From positions 1 to 51,842 of the IMG/VR virus record IMGVR_UViG_3300028800_002455: a stretch of 51,842 nt of DNA; one strand, written 5' to 3'. The notes beneath the pieces were generated by a model, which was not told where the DNA came from, searched no databases, and worked only from the letters and a program-made list of their open reading frames with translations. The DNA is from a virus. A program made the position numbers and the translations under genes. Below, piece by piece: positions 29,922-38,480 of the stretch. Position 1 is the first letter of the stretch, and each line of letters begins with the position of its first letter.

Positions 29922-30272
29922 ATGACCAAAGTGACCTGGAAAGGTGAAGCCGGCGCGCCCGACACCATCGAGCAGTTCGGCCACACCTTCACCAAAAATC
30001 AGCCGGTTGACGTGCCGGCGACCCACAAGCAGCTCGACAAATTCCGGGGCAACCCGCATTTCGATGTCGAGGAAGAGGCCGCGCCACCGGACGAGACCGG
30101 TTTCAAGGCCGTTCACAGAGGCCGGGGCGTCTATGTCGTGACGGGGCCCGGCGGCTTTGTCTCGCCTGCCACCTTCACCAAGGACGAGGCCCTGGCCTTT
30201 GCCGCGGAGAAGAATGGCGATCCCGCCACGGCCGAAACCGTCGAACCCTCCGATCCGTCGCCCAGCGCGTAA
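29922..30272 (+). CDS. Small virion-region protein (116 aa)
   Basis: VTWKGEAGAPDTIEQFGHTF then FTKNQPVDVPATHKQLDKFR resembles short phage proteins between capsid and head-tail connector genes. Acidic; C-terminus unstructured. Role unknown. AGAGGA upstream. Confidence 0.72.
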   Translation: MTKVTWKGEAGAPDTIEQFGHTFTKNQPVDVPATHKQLDKFRGNPHFDVEEEAAPPDETGFKAVHRGRGVYVVTGPGGFVSPATFTKDEALAFAAEKNGDPATAETVEPSDPSPSA

Positions 30273-30890
30273 ATGACCACCAATCTCGACATCATCAAGG
30301 GTGCAATGAAGAAGTTGCATGTCCTGGCCAGCGGTGACGATCCATCATCATCCGAAGCCTCAGACTGCATGGACGCATTGCAATCCTTGATTGTCGAGAT
30401 GGTTGGCCAGGGGACATTCGGTAAGCTCAGGGATGTCCTGGCAACTGCCGACTATACCGCCCGGGAAAATGATCGCATCCAGGCGTCGGACGGGGTGACA
30501 ATCACCCTCCCGACCGTCATCACGCCAAGCGATTGCGGATATTGGGGAGGGAGTGACTGGGCAGCCTGGTATGGGTTTCCCTTTAACAAGCCACGGCCTC
30601 CGCGTGATCGTTCAGTCGTCGTCGTCATCACCGACAATGTGCCGGTCTATAACGTCTGGTGCACCTATCTCAACAAATGGGTGGTGGTGAATAGCCTGGC
30701 GCAAACGGACAATTTCCCCTTCGCGCAATATCTGGAAGATGGGTTCAAGGCCATCTTGGCTGAGCGGGTCGCCGATGATTTCGCGACCCAGGCGGGTCCT
30801 TCCGTTCAACAGGCCGCGCGAGCATGCCGCTGGATGCTGGTGGGTAAGCCGGACAGCGAGCGCCGGCCTGCGCGCACCGAATATTTGTGA
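30273..30890 (+). CDS. P22 gp4-like head completion protein (205 aa)
   Basis: ATNLDIIKGAMKKLHVLASG-type start (here MTTNLDIIKGAMKKLHVLAS), with SSEASDCMDALQSLIVEMVG and GFKAILAERVADDFATQAGP, fits tail-accessory proteins that plug the portal after packaging. Position between capsid and gp10-like genes agrees with P22 order. It begins directly after the previous TAA. Confidence 0.8.
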   Translation: MTTNLDIIKGAMKKLHVLASGDDPSSSEASDCMDALQSLIVEMVGQGTFGKLRDVLATADYTARENDRIQASDGVTITLPTVITPSDCGYWGGSDWAAWYGFPFNKPRPPRDRSVVVVITDNVPVYNVWCTYLNKWVVVNSLAQTDNFPFAQYLEDGFKAILAERVADDFATQAGPSVQQAARACRWMLVGKPDSERRPARTEYL

Positions 30891-30896
30891 GGCCCC

Positions 30897-32339
30897 ATGG
30901 TAGGTCTTCCTCTCGGTGTCACGGAATACAAGCGCAATGGGGCTGAAACCGCTGAAATCGCGCTGGTGAATTGTCTGGTTGAGGCGGATTCGACCAACAC
31001 CGTCACCGGTAAGACCATCATTCAGCGCCCGGGCCTGACACGGTTCGTCAACAGCGGCGCCCGGCAGGTGCGAGGAACCTACCGCGAGCACGGCGTATTC
31101 AATGACGCGTGGATCGTTGTTTCGGACAGCAATCTTTACACCATCGATCCCGTCACAAAAATTCTGACGCTGGCCATCAACGGCACCATCACCGGAACAG
31201 ATCGCGTGAAGATGGCCGGAAACGCCACGCGGCTGATAATCGTCGCAAGCGGTATTGCCTATAGCTTCGATGGCACGACAAGCACACCCATCGTCATGCC
31301 TGACGGTGAGATGGTCAGCGACGTTGAATATATCAACGGCTATTTCATTCTTACCTGTTCAGCGAGCCAGAAATGGTTCTATCTCGCTCCTGGCGATGTG
31401 AATCCGGACCCGCTCAGTTTCTTCTCCTGCGAAACATCGGCAGGCTTCCTCGTCGGTGTTAAGCGCCTGGTCGATGAACTGTGGTTCTTCACGCAAGATG
31501 CAATTGAAATCTGGCAACTGACGGGAGAATTGGACGCGCCGTTTTCGCTCGTGCCTGGCCGGCTCTATCAAAAAGGCTGCGCGTCCCGGGATAGCATCCG
31601 CGAGCTGGACAATACCCTCTTCTGGATCGGCGCCGATCTGATCGCCTATCGTGCTGACACGACGCCCCAACGCATTTCCACCCACACAATCGAGGAAAGG
31701 CTTCGCGTTGCCGTAGAATCTTCAGCAGAGGGTTTCGGCAGCATCACTGCCTGGGATTGCGTCTATCTCGGCCATACCCTTTATCTCGTGACAGCCGGCG
31801 ATGAGGGCACGCATGTCTTCGATGTCGAAAATGTCAACTGGGCCCACTGGAAATCGTATGGCCAGGAAAACTGGCGCGCGTGGGTCGGTTGTCAGGCAGA
31901 TGGCGATCAAACCCTGACAGGTGATGTTCAGTCCGGGCAATTGTGGCTGCTCGACAGCAGTCGCAATACCGATGACCCGGGAACCTTCGAAACCGGCACG
32001 CTTCCGTTAGAGCGCAAGGTAACGGGTGGTATTCCGGTTATCGGCCCTACCGTGAAATGCGGAAATGTCTCGATCAATACCGCGGTGGGCCGAGCCCCAA
32101 TCACGGGGCCTTCCGCAAATCCTGTTATGGCGATGCGCTTTTCTGATGACAGCGGGCAGCGCTGGTCTTCCTGGATCACGGCACCTCTTGGTGCCCAGGG
32201 CAAATACAAGACCCAGGTTGTCTGGAAACGGCTCGGCCAGATCAAAGACCCGGGCCGCATTTTTGAGTTTAGGTGCACAGATGATGTGCCTTACCGGATT
32301 TCATATGCGCGGATGAACGACGCGGTACTGTCAGCATGA
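30897..32339 (+). CDS. P22 gp10-like packaged-DNA stabilisation protein (480 aa)
   Basis: Tail-hub beta-propeller-like protein. NCLVEADSTNTVTGKTIIQR, RPGLTRFV, RGTYREHGVFNDAWIVVSD, FFTQDAIEIWQLTGELDAPF and GRLYQKGCASRDSIRELDNT are typical of phage stabilisation proteins of the P22 gp10 type. Length matches. GAGG precedes the ATG. Confidence 0.9.
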   Translation: MVGLPLGVTEYKRNGAETAEIALVNCLVEADSTNTVTGKTIIQRPGLTRFVNSGARQVRGTYREHGVFNDAWIVVSDSNLYTIDPVTKILTLAINGTITGTDRVKMAGNATRLIIVASGIAYSFDGTTSTPIVMPDGEMVSDVEYINGYFILTCSASQKWFYLAPGDVNPDPLSFFSCETSAGFLVGVKRLVDELWFFTQDAIEIWQLTGELDAPFSLVPGRLYQKGCASRDSIRELDNTLFWIGADLIAYRADTTPQRISTHTIEERLRVAVESSAEGFGSITAWDCVYLGHTLYLVTAGDEGTHVFDVENVNWAHWKSYGQENWRAWVGCQADGDQTLTGDVQSGQLWLLDSSRNTDDPGTFETGTLPLERKVTGGIPVIGPTVKCGNVSINTAVGRAPITGPSANPVMAMRFSDDSGQRWSSWITAPLGAQGKYKTQVVWKRLGQIKDPGRIFEFRCTDDVPYRISYARMNDAVLSA

Positions 32340-32614
32340 AGCTTCCTCGCCTCACGAGCCTGGTCGGCATTACGGATGGGAATGGCAAGCCTGGCTCGCG
32401 GTTCCAGACCATATGGAACGCGATTTGCGATGCCATCGAGGCAAGCGCGCCGGTGGATTCGCCGGTCTTCACCACCCAGATCGTGATTCCTACGCATACG
32501 CCAGCCAACCACGCTGACACCGGGGTCACTGGCCAGATCGCGTGGGACGCCAATTTTTTATACGTGTGCGTCGCTCCGAATTCCTGGAAGCGCGTCGCAA
32601 TAGCCGCTTGGTGA
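32336..32614 (+). CDS. Small tail/virion protein (92 aa)
   Basis: MKLPRLTSLVGITDGNGKPG then FQTIWNAICDAIEASA and PANHADTGVTGQIAWDANFL, YVCVAPNSWKR, a C-terminal pattern common in phage tail-fibre-associated proteins. Probably a minor virion component. ATGA overlap with the gp10-like gene. Confidence 0.7.
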   Translation: MKLPRLTSLVGITDGNGKPGSRFQTIWNAICDAIEASAPVDSPVFTTQIVIPTHTPANHADTGVTGQIAWDANFLYVCVAPNSWKRVAIAAW

Positions 32615-32617
32615 TCG

Positions 32618-33376
32618 ATGCTTCTTAAACGCACCATGGACGCCACGTTTCTGAATGGGGTGGCCAATCATCCTGATGTTCGGCCGGCGCTAGGGGGCGA
32701 AGGCCAACTCGATCAGGGGCCGCTACTGGCCAATCCTGAGAACGTTGCGCTTGAGGGTGAGCATGGTGGCTTCGTCGCGATAAAGCTCGCGCCAGGACTT
32801 TACGAATGCCACTCCATGTTCCTGCCAGAAGGGCGCGGAAAAGCTGCGCAAGCGGCAATGGAAGAGGGGCTTCGATACCTCTTCACCCAGACCGATTGCG
32901 GCCAGGTCGTTACCAAATGTCCCGAAACGAATGGGGCGGCCAAGGGCGCGGCGCGCGCCATGGGTTTTGCACCCATGTTCAAACTGGAAAAGGCGTGGCC
33001 AGTTGAGGGCGATCTCGTCGGCGTCGAAGTCGTCACTCTGACCATGCACAAGTGGATATCCAGGGATGCCGAGGTCGAAGCCAAGGGCAAATGGTTTCAT
33101 CAGCGGCTTGAGGAACTGACGGCGCTCATCGGCCGAACCATTCCTGAGCATTTCGAGGAGCCGTCTCACAATCGTGCTGTCGGCGCCGCCTGCCTCATGT
33201 TCCAGGCCGGAAATCCAGGCAAAGCCCAGGCTGTCTACAATCTCTGGGCCCGGATCGCGGGCTATCCGCAAATCCGCATCGTCAGTCTCAACCCGGTGAT
33301 CGTGGACATGGATCAGGTCGTGGTTGGCGTGAAGGGTGACGATATGGAGGTCTTGCTATGCCGATCGGCATCGTAG
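32618..33376 (+). CDS. GNAT-like protein among virion genes (252 aa)
   Basis: FLNGVANHPDVRPALGGEGQ, EHGGFVAIKLAPGLYECHSM, FLPEGRGKAAQAAMEEGLRY and PETNGAAKGAARAMGFAPMF fit an acyltransferase (GNAT) fold with an EGRGKA acetyl-CoA loop. Such proteins recur in podovirus head/ejection clusters (DUF2824-like) without known substrate. The C-terminal 90 residues are extra to the GNAT core. Overlaps the next gene by 19 nt. Confidence 0.7.
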   Translation: MLLKRTMDATFLNGVANHPDVRPALGGEGQLDQGPLLANPENVALEGEHGGFVAIKLAPGLYECHSMFLPEGRGKAAQAAMEEGLRYLFTQTDCGQVVTKCPETNGAAKGAARAMGFAPMFKLEKAWPVEGDLVGVEVVTLTMHKWISRDAEVEAKGKWFHQRLEELTALIGRTIPEHFEEPSHNRAVGAACLMFQAGNPGKAQAVYNLWARIAGYPQIRIVSLNPVIVDMDQVVVGVKGDDMEVLLCRSAS

Positions 33377-34548
33377 CCGCCGGCGTCGGCGCGGCCGGCG
33401 CGATCGGTGGCGGGATTATCGCTTCCCAAGGTGCGCAGTCGGCTGCCCAGACCACGGCGGCAGCGAACGAAAACTCGGCCCAGCTTCAATATCAGGAAAA
33501 CCAAGCTGCCCTTGCTGCGCAGCAAGACCAATACAATCAGACGCTCGCCGAGCAGCAGCGCCAGTACAACAATAACGTCGCCCTGCAAGAGCAGGCCTAT
33601 AACGACAATATCGGACGGCAAACCGGCGTTTATAACGATGCGCTGTCCAGGACAGATCAGGGTGTCACCGCTTCCACTGGTGTGGCGAAACAGGAACTCG
33701 ACGCCAATACGGCGCTCAATAATCCGTTTCTCACGACGGGGATTTCATCTCTCAACCAGCTGGCCAGCCTCTATGGGCTGGATACGGTTGACCCGACCAC
33801 CGGGCAAGTTGTCAAAGGTAGTGGGACCGGCGCCGGCATCGATCCGAACGCCACCTTCTATCAAACCCCAGACTATCAGTTCACGCTTTCCCAGGGCATC
33901 AAGGGTATCGATGCCGGTGCCGCAGCCACTGGCGGTCTCGATAGTGGCGCGACACGCAAGGCCGAAATCGCCTATGCGGGCAACCTCGCGTCCGGGCAGT
34001 TCAATAACTATGCTTCGCGCCTTGCGGCTTTGGCTGGAGTTGGCCAATCCGCAGCCGGAAACCAGCAGAACGCGAACACCAACTATGCCTCGCAGGTGGG
34101 GAATGCCATCGGGGGCGGCGTCGCTCAGGAAAACGCAGCCGGGCAGAATTTTGCCAATAGCTCTTCGCTGGCCGCATCCAACTATGCGAACAACAGCGGC
34201 GCCGCAGGCACCAATTACGCCAACGCGATCCAGAACGCAGGCCAGAATTATGCTACGGGCGTGACGTCCGCTGGCACAAACTACGCCAACGCAGTGACAG
34301 ATCTGAACACGAGCACGGCGAATACGCAGGCCAACGCCGACCTTTCGAGCGCCAACAGTCTGAATACGACCCTCAATACGCTTGCCGGTCAGCTTCAAAA
34401 CGGCCTCACCGGGAAAAATCCTTTCCAGACGTCTTATACGCAGAATCCCACACCGCAGACCTTCACTCCTGGCGCAACTGGCACTCCTACACCATTGAGT
34501 GGTGATTTTTACGGAAATACCTCTAACGGCACCGGGGTGATCTACTGA
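33358..34548 (+). CDS. Ejection (injection) protein, gp7-like (396 aa)
   Basis: Begins with a glycine-zipper membrane-active stretch (MPIGIVAAGVGAAGAIGGGI), then a long Gln/Asn-rich helix. TFYQTPDYQFTLSQGIKGID with GGLDSGATRKAEIAYAGNLA is a common podovirus injection-protein motif. Residues about 239-320 carry repeated NYA units spaced 8-11 residues. Released from the virion to help form a channel for DNA entry; family inference. Confidence 0.8.
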   Translation: MPIGIVAAGVGAAGAIGGGIIASQGAQSAAQTTAAANENSAQLQYQENQAALAAQQDQYNQTLAEQQRQYNNNVALQEQAYNDNIGRQTGVYNDALSRTDQGVTASTGVAKQELDANTALNNPFLTTGISSLNQLASLYGLDTVDPTTGQVVKGSGTGAGIDPNATFYQTPDYQFTLSQGIKGIDAGAAATGGLDSGATRKAEIAYAGNLASGQFNNYASRLAALAGVGQSAAGNQQNANTNYASQVGNAIGGGVAQENAAGQNFANSSSLAASNYANNSGAAGTNYANAIQNAGQNYATGVTSAGTNYANAVTDLNTSTANTQANADLSSANSLNTTLNTLAGQLQNGLTGKNPFQTSYTQNPTPQTFTPGATGTPTPLSGDFYGNTSNGTGVIY

Positions 34549-36455
34549 TGCCCGATTTCAGCCTCCTCAATACCGATCCGACTGCGACCCAAGAGCGTGC
34601 GTTCAACTATGCTGATAAAATCGTGCAGAACGCAGCGGGGAAACAGGCGGGTCAGCAGTTCGCGGCCGGTGATTATCAGGGCGCAGCCAAGACGCAGGCC
34701 GAAGCCGGAAATACGGACACGGCCCAGAATATCCAAGATTACGGTGTTAAACACTTCCAGGCACAGCAGTCCTATCTGCAGCGCGCCGTGCCTGTTTTCA
34801 CCCAGATCTATCAAAAGGCAGGCCCTCAGGCGCTTTTGCAGGCGTACGATCATGTGACGCCCGATTTGCAGTCCCTTGGCGTCGCACCAGACAAGATTCA
34901 GCAATATCGGCAGGCGTTCGCCAGTGATCCGCAGGGGACGCTTCAGACCCTCGGCGCCTTGGCCCAGCATCAATTCCAGTATCATCAGTCTGGTGACGAC
35001 ACGATCATCACCAACGAGCTTGGCCAGGTCGTCGGCACGTATCAGGGCACGAAGTTCATCGCGGCCGAGCCGGGAAAGAACATCTACCAGACGGGCGGCC
35101 AGGGCGTTCAGATGACCCCTAACAGTGGACTCCAGGCCCCGGGGACGGATCAGGCGCCTTCGCCTGCGGCGCCTGCACCCGCTCCTGCCAGCGGGCAGCC
35201 TTCGGGCGGTCCGCTGATCGCCCGGGCCGATCCGGCCGCCATGCACGCCGTAGAAAGTGGCAACAACCCCGCTGCGGTAAGTCCGGCCGGCGCCGTCGGG
35301 GTGGCCCAGACAATGCCTGCCACTCTGCAGAGCCCAGGTTTTGGCGTACAGCCGGCCAAGGACAATTCGCCCGAGGAACAGCAGAGGGTAGGGGATGATT
35401 ATCTCCAGGCCCTCAATCAGAAATACGGCAATCCAGTTCTGGCCCACATCGCCTACAATTACGGCCCGACGAACACCGATAAATGGCTGGCCGCCGGTGG
35501 CGATTTCGCCAAGCTCCCTCCCGAGACCCAGCAATATCTTGGCCGCATTGCCGTGGCACAGGCAGTTCCGCAAGGACAGCAGCCGGGCCAGCAACCGCAA
35601 CCTGGTGCGCAAGGCCAGCCGCAGCCTCAGCAGCCGGGCGGACCGCGTCTCGTGGCGCAGGGCTCTCCCGTTTGGCGCCAGCTCACTGCGGAAGAGAAGA
35701 AGCAGTATCCCGGCGCGACCCAGATCAACGTCAACGGCGAAGTGAAATATCCGCCGTTGTCGGCTGCCGGCGCCAGCATGACGGACGATCAGTTGCAGCC
35801 CTTGGTCGAAATCGTGAAGGCTGGTGGTCAACTACCCGCCCGCGCCATGAGCAATCCGGCGGTATTTTCCAAGGTCCTTCAGATGGCACAGGACCAGGGC
35901 GTCTCGCCGGCTGGATTTCTCGCCAACCAAGGCAATCGGAAAGCCACGCAATCGACGTTCCAGCAGATCAACACGCGCTACACCATGGTGCAGGCGCAGG
36001 AACAGGCATTTCAGAATTCGCTCAATCTGGCTTACTCGCTCGCTCAGAAAGCCGGCCCCCAGGGCGGCGGCACGCTGATCAACGGCTGGAAAAACTGGCT
36101 CAAGACCGGTGTGGTGGGCGATCCCACCACCGGGGCGTTCATCAATGCGGTCAAAACCGCGATGAACGAATATGGCAAGATCATCGAGGGCTCGACAGGA
36201 AATGCCGGCTCCAGCATTTCAGCGCGCGATGACGCCAATTCAATGCTGAGCGGTGCAGATAATCTGCCGGCATTTGTCGCCAAGATGCAGGTTCTTCAGC
36301 AGGATGCCGGCTACAAGATCAATTCTCTGAAGGATCAGCACGACGCGCTTTTGGGGACGCTGGGAAGCATTGGTCAGACTGCTCCAGCACCCTCCGACAA
36401 TCCTGCGCCGCAGAAAATCCGCGTCTACGATCCAAAGACTGGCCGTCTCAACTAA
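34548..36455 (+). CDS. Ejection protein with lytic transglycosylase domain (635 aa)
   Basis: A transglycosylase (SLT) segment lies at about residues 225-335: MHAVESGNNPAAVSPAGAVG gives the catalytic Glu in ESG, followed by VAQTMPATLQSPGFGV, EEQQRVGDDYLQALNQKYGN and LAHIAYNYGPTNTDKWL. Flanking regions are helical and Gln-rich with a Pro/Gln linker. It should be injected with the DNA and open the peptidoglycan locally. Translation is coupled to the previous gene (TGATG). Confidence 0.85.
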   Translation: MPDFSLLNTDPTATQERAFNYADKIVQNAAGKQAGQQFAAGDYQGAAKTQAEAGNTDTAQNIQDYGVKHFQAQQSYLQRAVPVFTQIYQKAGPQALLQAYDHVTPDLQSLGVAPDKIQQYRQAFASDPQGTLQTLGALAQHQFQYHQSGDDTIITNELGQVVGTYQGTKFIAAEPGKNIYQTGGQGVQMTPNSGLQAPGTDQAPSPAAPAPAPASGQPSGGPLIARADPAAMHAVESGNNPAAVSPAGAVGVAQTMPATLQSPGFGVQPAKDNSPEEQQRVGDDYLQALNQKYGNPVLAHIAYNYGPTNTDKWLAAGGDFAKLPPETQQYLGRIAVAQAVPQGQQPGQQPQPGAQGQPQPQQPGGPRLVAQGSPVWRQLTAEEKKQYPGATQINVNGEVKYPPLSAAGASMTDDQLQPLVEIVKAGGQLPARAMSNPAVFSKVLQMAQDQGVSPAGFLANQGNRKATQSTFQQINTRYTMVQAQEQAFQNSLNLAYSLAQKAGPQGGGTLINGWKNWLKTGVVGDPTTGAFINAVKTAMNEYGKIIEGSTGNAGSSISARDDANSMLSGADNLPAFVAKMQVLQQDAGYKINSLKDQHDALLGTLGSIGQTAPAPSDNPAPQKIRVYDPKTGRLN

Positions 36456-38447
36456 ATGCCCATCCAGGTTCAAACCCCTGATGGCAATATCGCGCAGTTT
36501 CCGGATGGTATGTCCGATGACGCGATCAGCGCTGTCTTGGCCAAAGAATTCCCGGCGCCGAAGGCTGCGCCGGTAAAGCCAGCTCCAAGCACCTATGCCG
36601 ACGTGATTAAATCGGCTGCGTCCGGACTGGGCCAGGGTGTAGCCGCCGTCGTCGGCCTTCCTGGTGACATTGGAAAAGGCGTCCAATATGTCGGGGACAA
36701 GATCGTCGGGTATTTTGACCCGGCGACGGTCGCCAAAATGCAGGCAGACCGCCAGGCCCATCCTGACCTTCTGGGGCTGCCGACAAGCTCCGGCGTCAAC
36801 AAAGCCATCGAATCTGCGACGGGTGGCTATCACCAGCCTGAAACCACACCCGGCCAATATGCGCGCACGATAGCGTCCTTTGCGCCTGCCGCGCTCGCTC
36901 CTGGTGGCATTGCTACGCGCGCTGCCCGGGTCGTCATACCGGGGGCAGCATCCGAGGCCGGCGGCGAGATCGGCGATACCATCAGCCCCGAGGCCGGAAC
37001 CGTTGGCCGAGTGGTTGGGGCTGTGGGAGGGGCAGGAATTCCTTCCATAGCCAGCGCCGGAATCCGGATGGCCAACAAGGCGGCAGATGCCATAACTGGA
37101 TCAGGGTTTCTCGATCCGAATGTGGAGGCAGCGCGGCGCCTGTCCAACGCGTTTGCAGCCGATGGTGGTCTAGACCGAGCCCTAGACCGCAATGCCAGTT
37201 TCACCGATAGCGGGGCATCGGCGCCGACCGTGCTGGATATTGGCGGCGGCAATGTCCGGCGCCTGGTGAGGGCAGCGGCCGGCGGCGGTGACGCGGCCCA
37301 TGGGGTTGCCACGGATTACGCTGATCGTGTCAGGGCCAACCTTCAGGACAATGTGATTGCCCGAGCCGGCGAACTCACGCCAGGCGATGCGCGGACGGCC
37401 GGGCAGGCGGCGACCGACCTCGAAACCGGTCAGAGCAACCTAGCGAGAGAGCAATATGCGGCCCCGTATGCCGAGCCCGCGGCAGTGACCAGGGAAATGG
37501 TCTCGGCGCTGCAGGGCCCGGAGGGCCGGGGTGCGATCAATCAGGCCTATGCCACGGCGCGCGCCAACCGCGACCAGCAGGCCATGGCTGAACTGTCTGA
37601 TCTGCGGGACGTCGCCGCGGCTCAGAGCGGAGGCACCAATCAGGTCACGGGCCGTTTCCAGAGCCTTGGGGATGCCCTGGCCAATCTATCGGCTGGCTCA
37701 TTGGACCGCGTCAGGATTGCCATGAGGGAGCAGGGCAGGGCACTGGCTGCTCAAGGCCGAAACGGCATGGCAGGCGGCTATTTCGGCCGTGTGCGCGATA
37801 TTGACACCGCCCTTGACCAAACCCCGGGACTGACCGACGCTCGGGCCTCCTATCGGCAAATGCAGGGGTCGCGAGATGCCCTGGACGCCGGCGCCACCGT
37901 CCTGAGCAGTCCCAGTGCCAACTACTCCGCCCAAATCAGTGATCTTGCATCCCGCGGGGGACCACCAAATCTTAGGCCCCTCCAAATCGGTGCCCGTCAG
38001 GCTATCACCGACGCTGTTGAGGCCCCTGCCGCAGGACAAACCGGTGTCCTTACAAAGCTTGCAACTGGCAATCGCGCAACAGCTAATCTGGCAAACACTT
38101 TCGGAGCAGACCGAGCAGCCTCATTCCAGGAAGCCGTCCGAAACGAGGTTTCCCGACTCCGCAACGCTAACTTCATATCTCCGGAAACTGGGTCGCAGAC
38201 CCAACTCCGGGGTTCTGATGAGGCTTTGGTCGGCGGTATCCCAACTTCTATCGGGTCTTTTGTCTCGAAAATCGCGGACAAGATTTTCCGTGGAACGCAG
38301 CTTACAGCGGCCGAACGTGAAGCAATTGTCCGGCTCGGAACGTCAGAAGCTGACGTTCGACGCTTCGCTGCCCAGGCCCCCTCGCCAGTAGCTCGCGTCG
38401 CAGCGCCAGCACTTCTCACAAACGCCTCGCGCGCTGACCAGCAGTAG
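36456..38447 (+). CDS. Large ejection/internal virion protein (663 aa)
   Basis: IQVQTPDGNIAQFPDGMSDD AISAVLAKEF at the start is the short beta-unit found in podovirus internal proteins. Then Gly/Ala-rich hydrophobic stretches (FAPAALAPGGIATRAARVVI; VGRVVGAVGGAGIPSIASAG) and a long helical body. Third of three adjacent ejection genes, by analogy with P22 gp7, gp16 and gp20. Starts directly after the previous TAA. Confidence 0.75.
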   Translation: MPIQVQTPDGNIAQFPDGMSDDAISAVLAKEFPAPKAAPVKPAPSTYADVIKSAASGLGQGVAAVVGLPGDIGKGVQYVGDKIVGYFDPATVAKMQADRQAHPDLLGLPTSSGVNKAIESATGGYHQPETTPGQYARTIASFAPAALAPGGIATRAARVVIPGAASEAGGEIGDTISPEAGTVGRVVGAVGGAGIPSIASAGIRMANKAADAITGSGFLDPNVEAARRLSNAFAADGGLDRALDRNASFTDSGASAPTVLDIGGGNVRRLVRAAAGGGDAAHGVATDYADRVRANLQDNVIARAGELTPGDARTAGQAATDLETGQSNLAREQYAAPYAEPAAVTREMVSALQGPEGRGAINQAYATARANRDQQAMAELSDLRDVAAAQSGGTNQVTGRFQSLGDALANLSAGSLDRVRIAMREQGRALAAQGRNGMAGGYFGRVRDIDTALDQTPGLTDARASYRQMQGSRDALDAGATVLSSPSANYSAQISDLASRGGPPNLRPLQIGARQAITDAVEAPAAGQTGVLTKLATGNRATANLANTFGADRAASFQEAVRNEVSRLRNANFISPETGSQTQLRGSDEALVGGIPTSIGSFVSKIADKIFRGTQLTAAEREAIVRLGTSEADVRRFAAQAPSPVARVAAPALLTNASRADQQ

Positions 38448-38480
38448 CGCGTCAATCCCTCAGATCAGGAACGCACCCGC

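Noticed and set aside
34542-35831. Long leftward frame (429 codons) opposite the transglycosylase ejection protein
   Set aside because: Antisense shadow; Leu/Arg/Gly-rich without domain pattern, while the rightward frame carries the SLT motifs.
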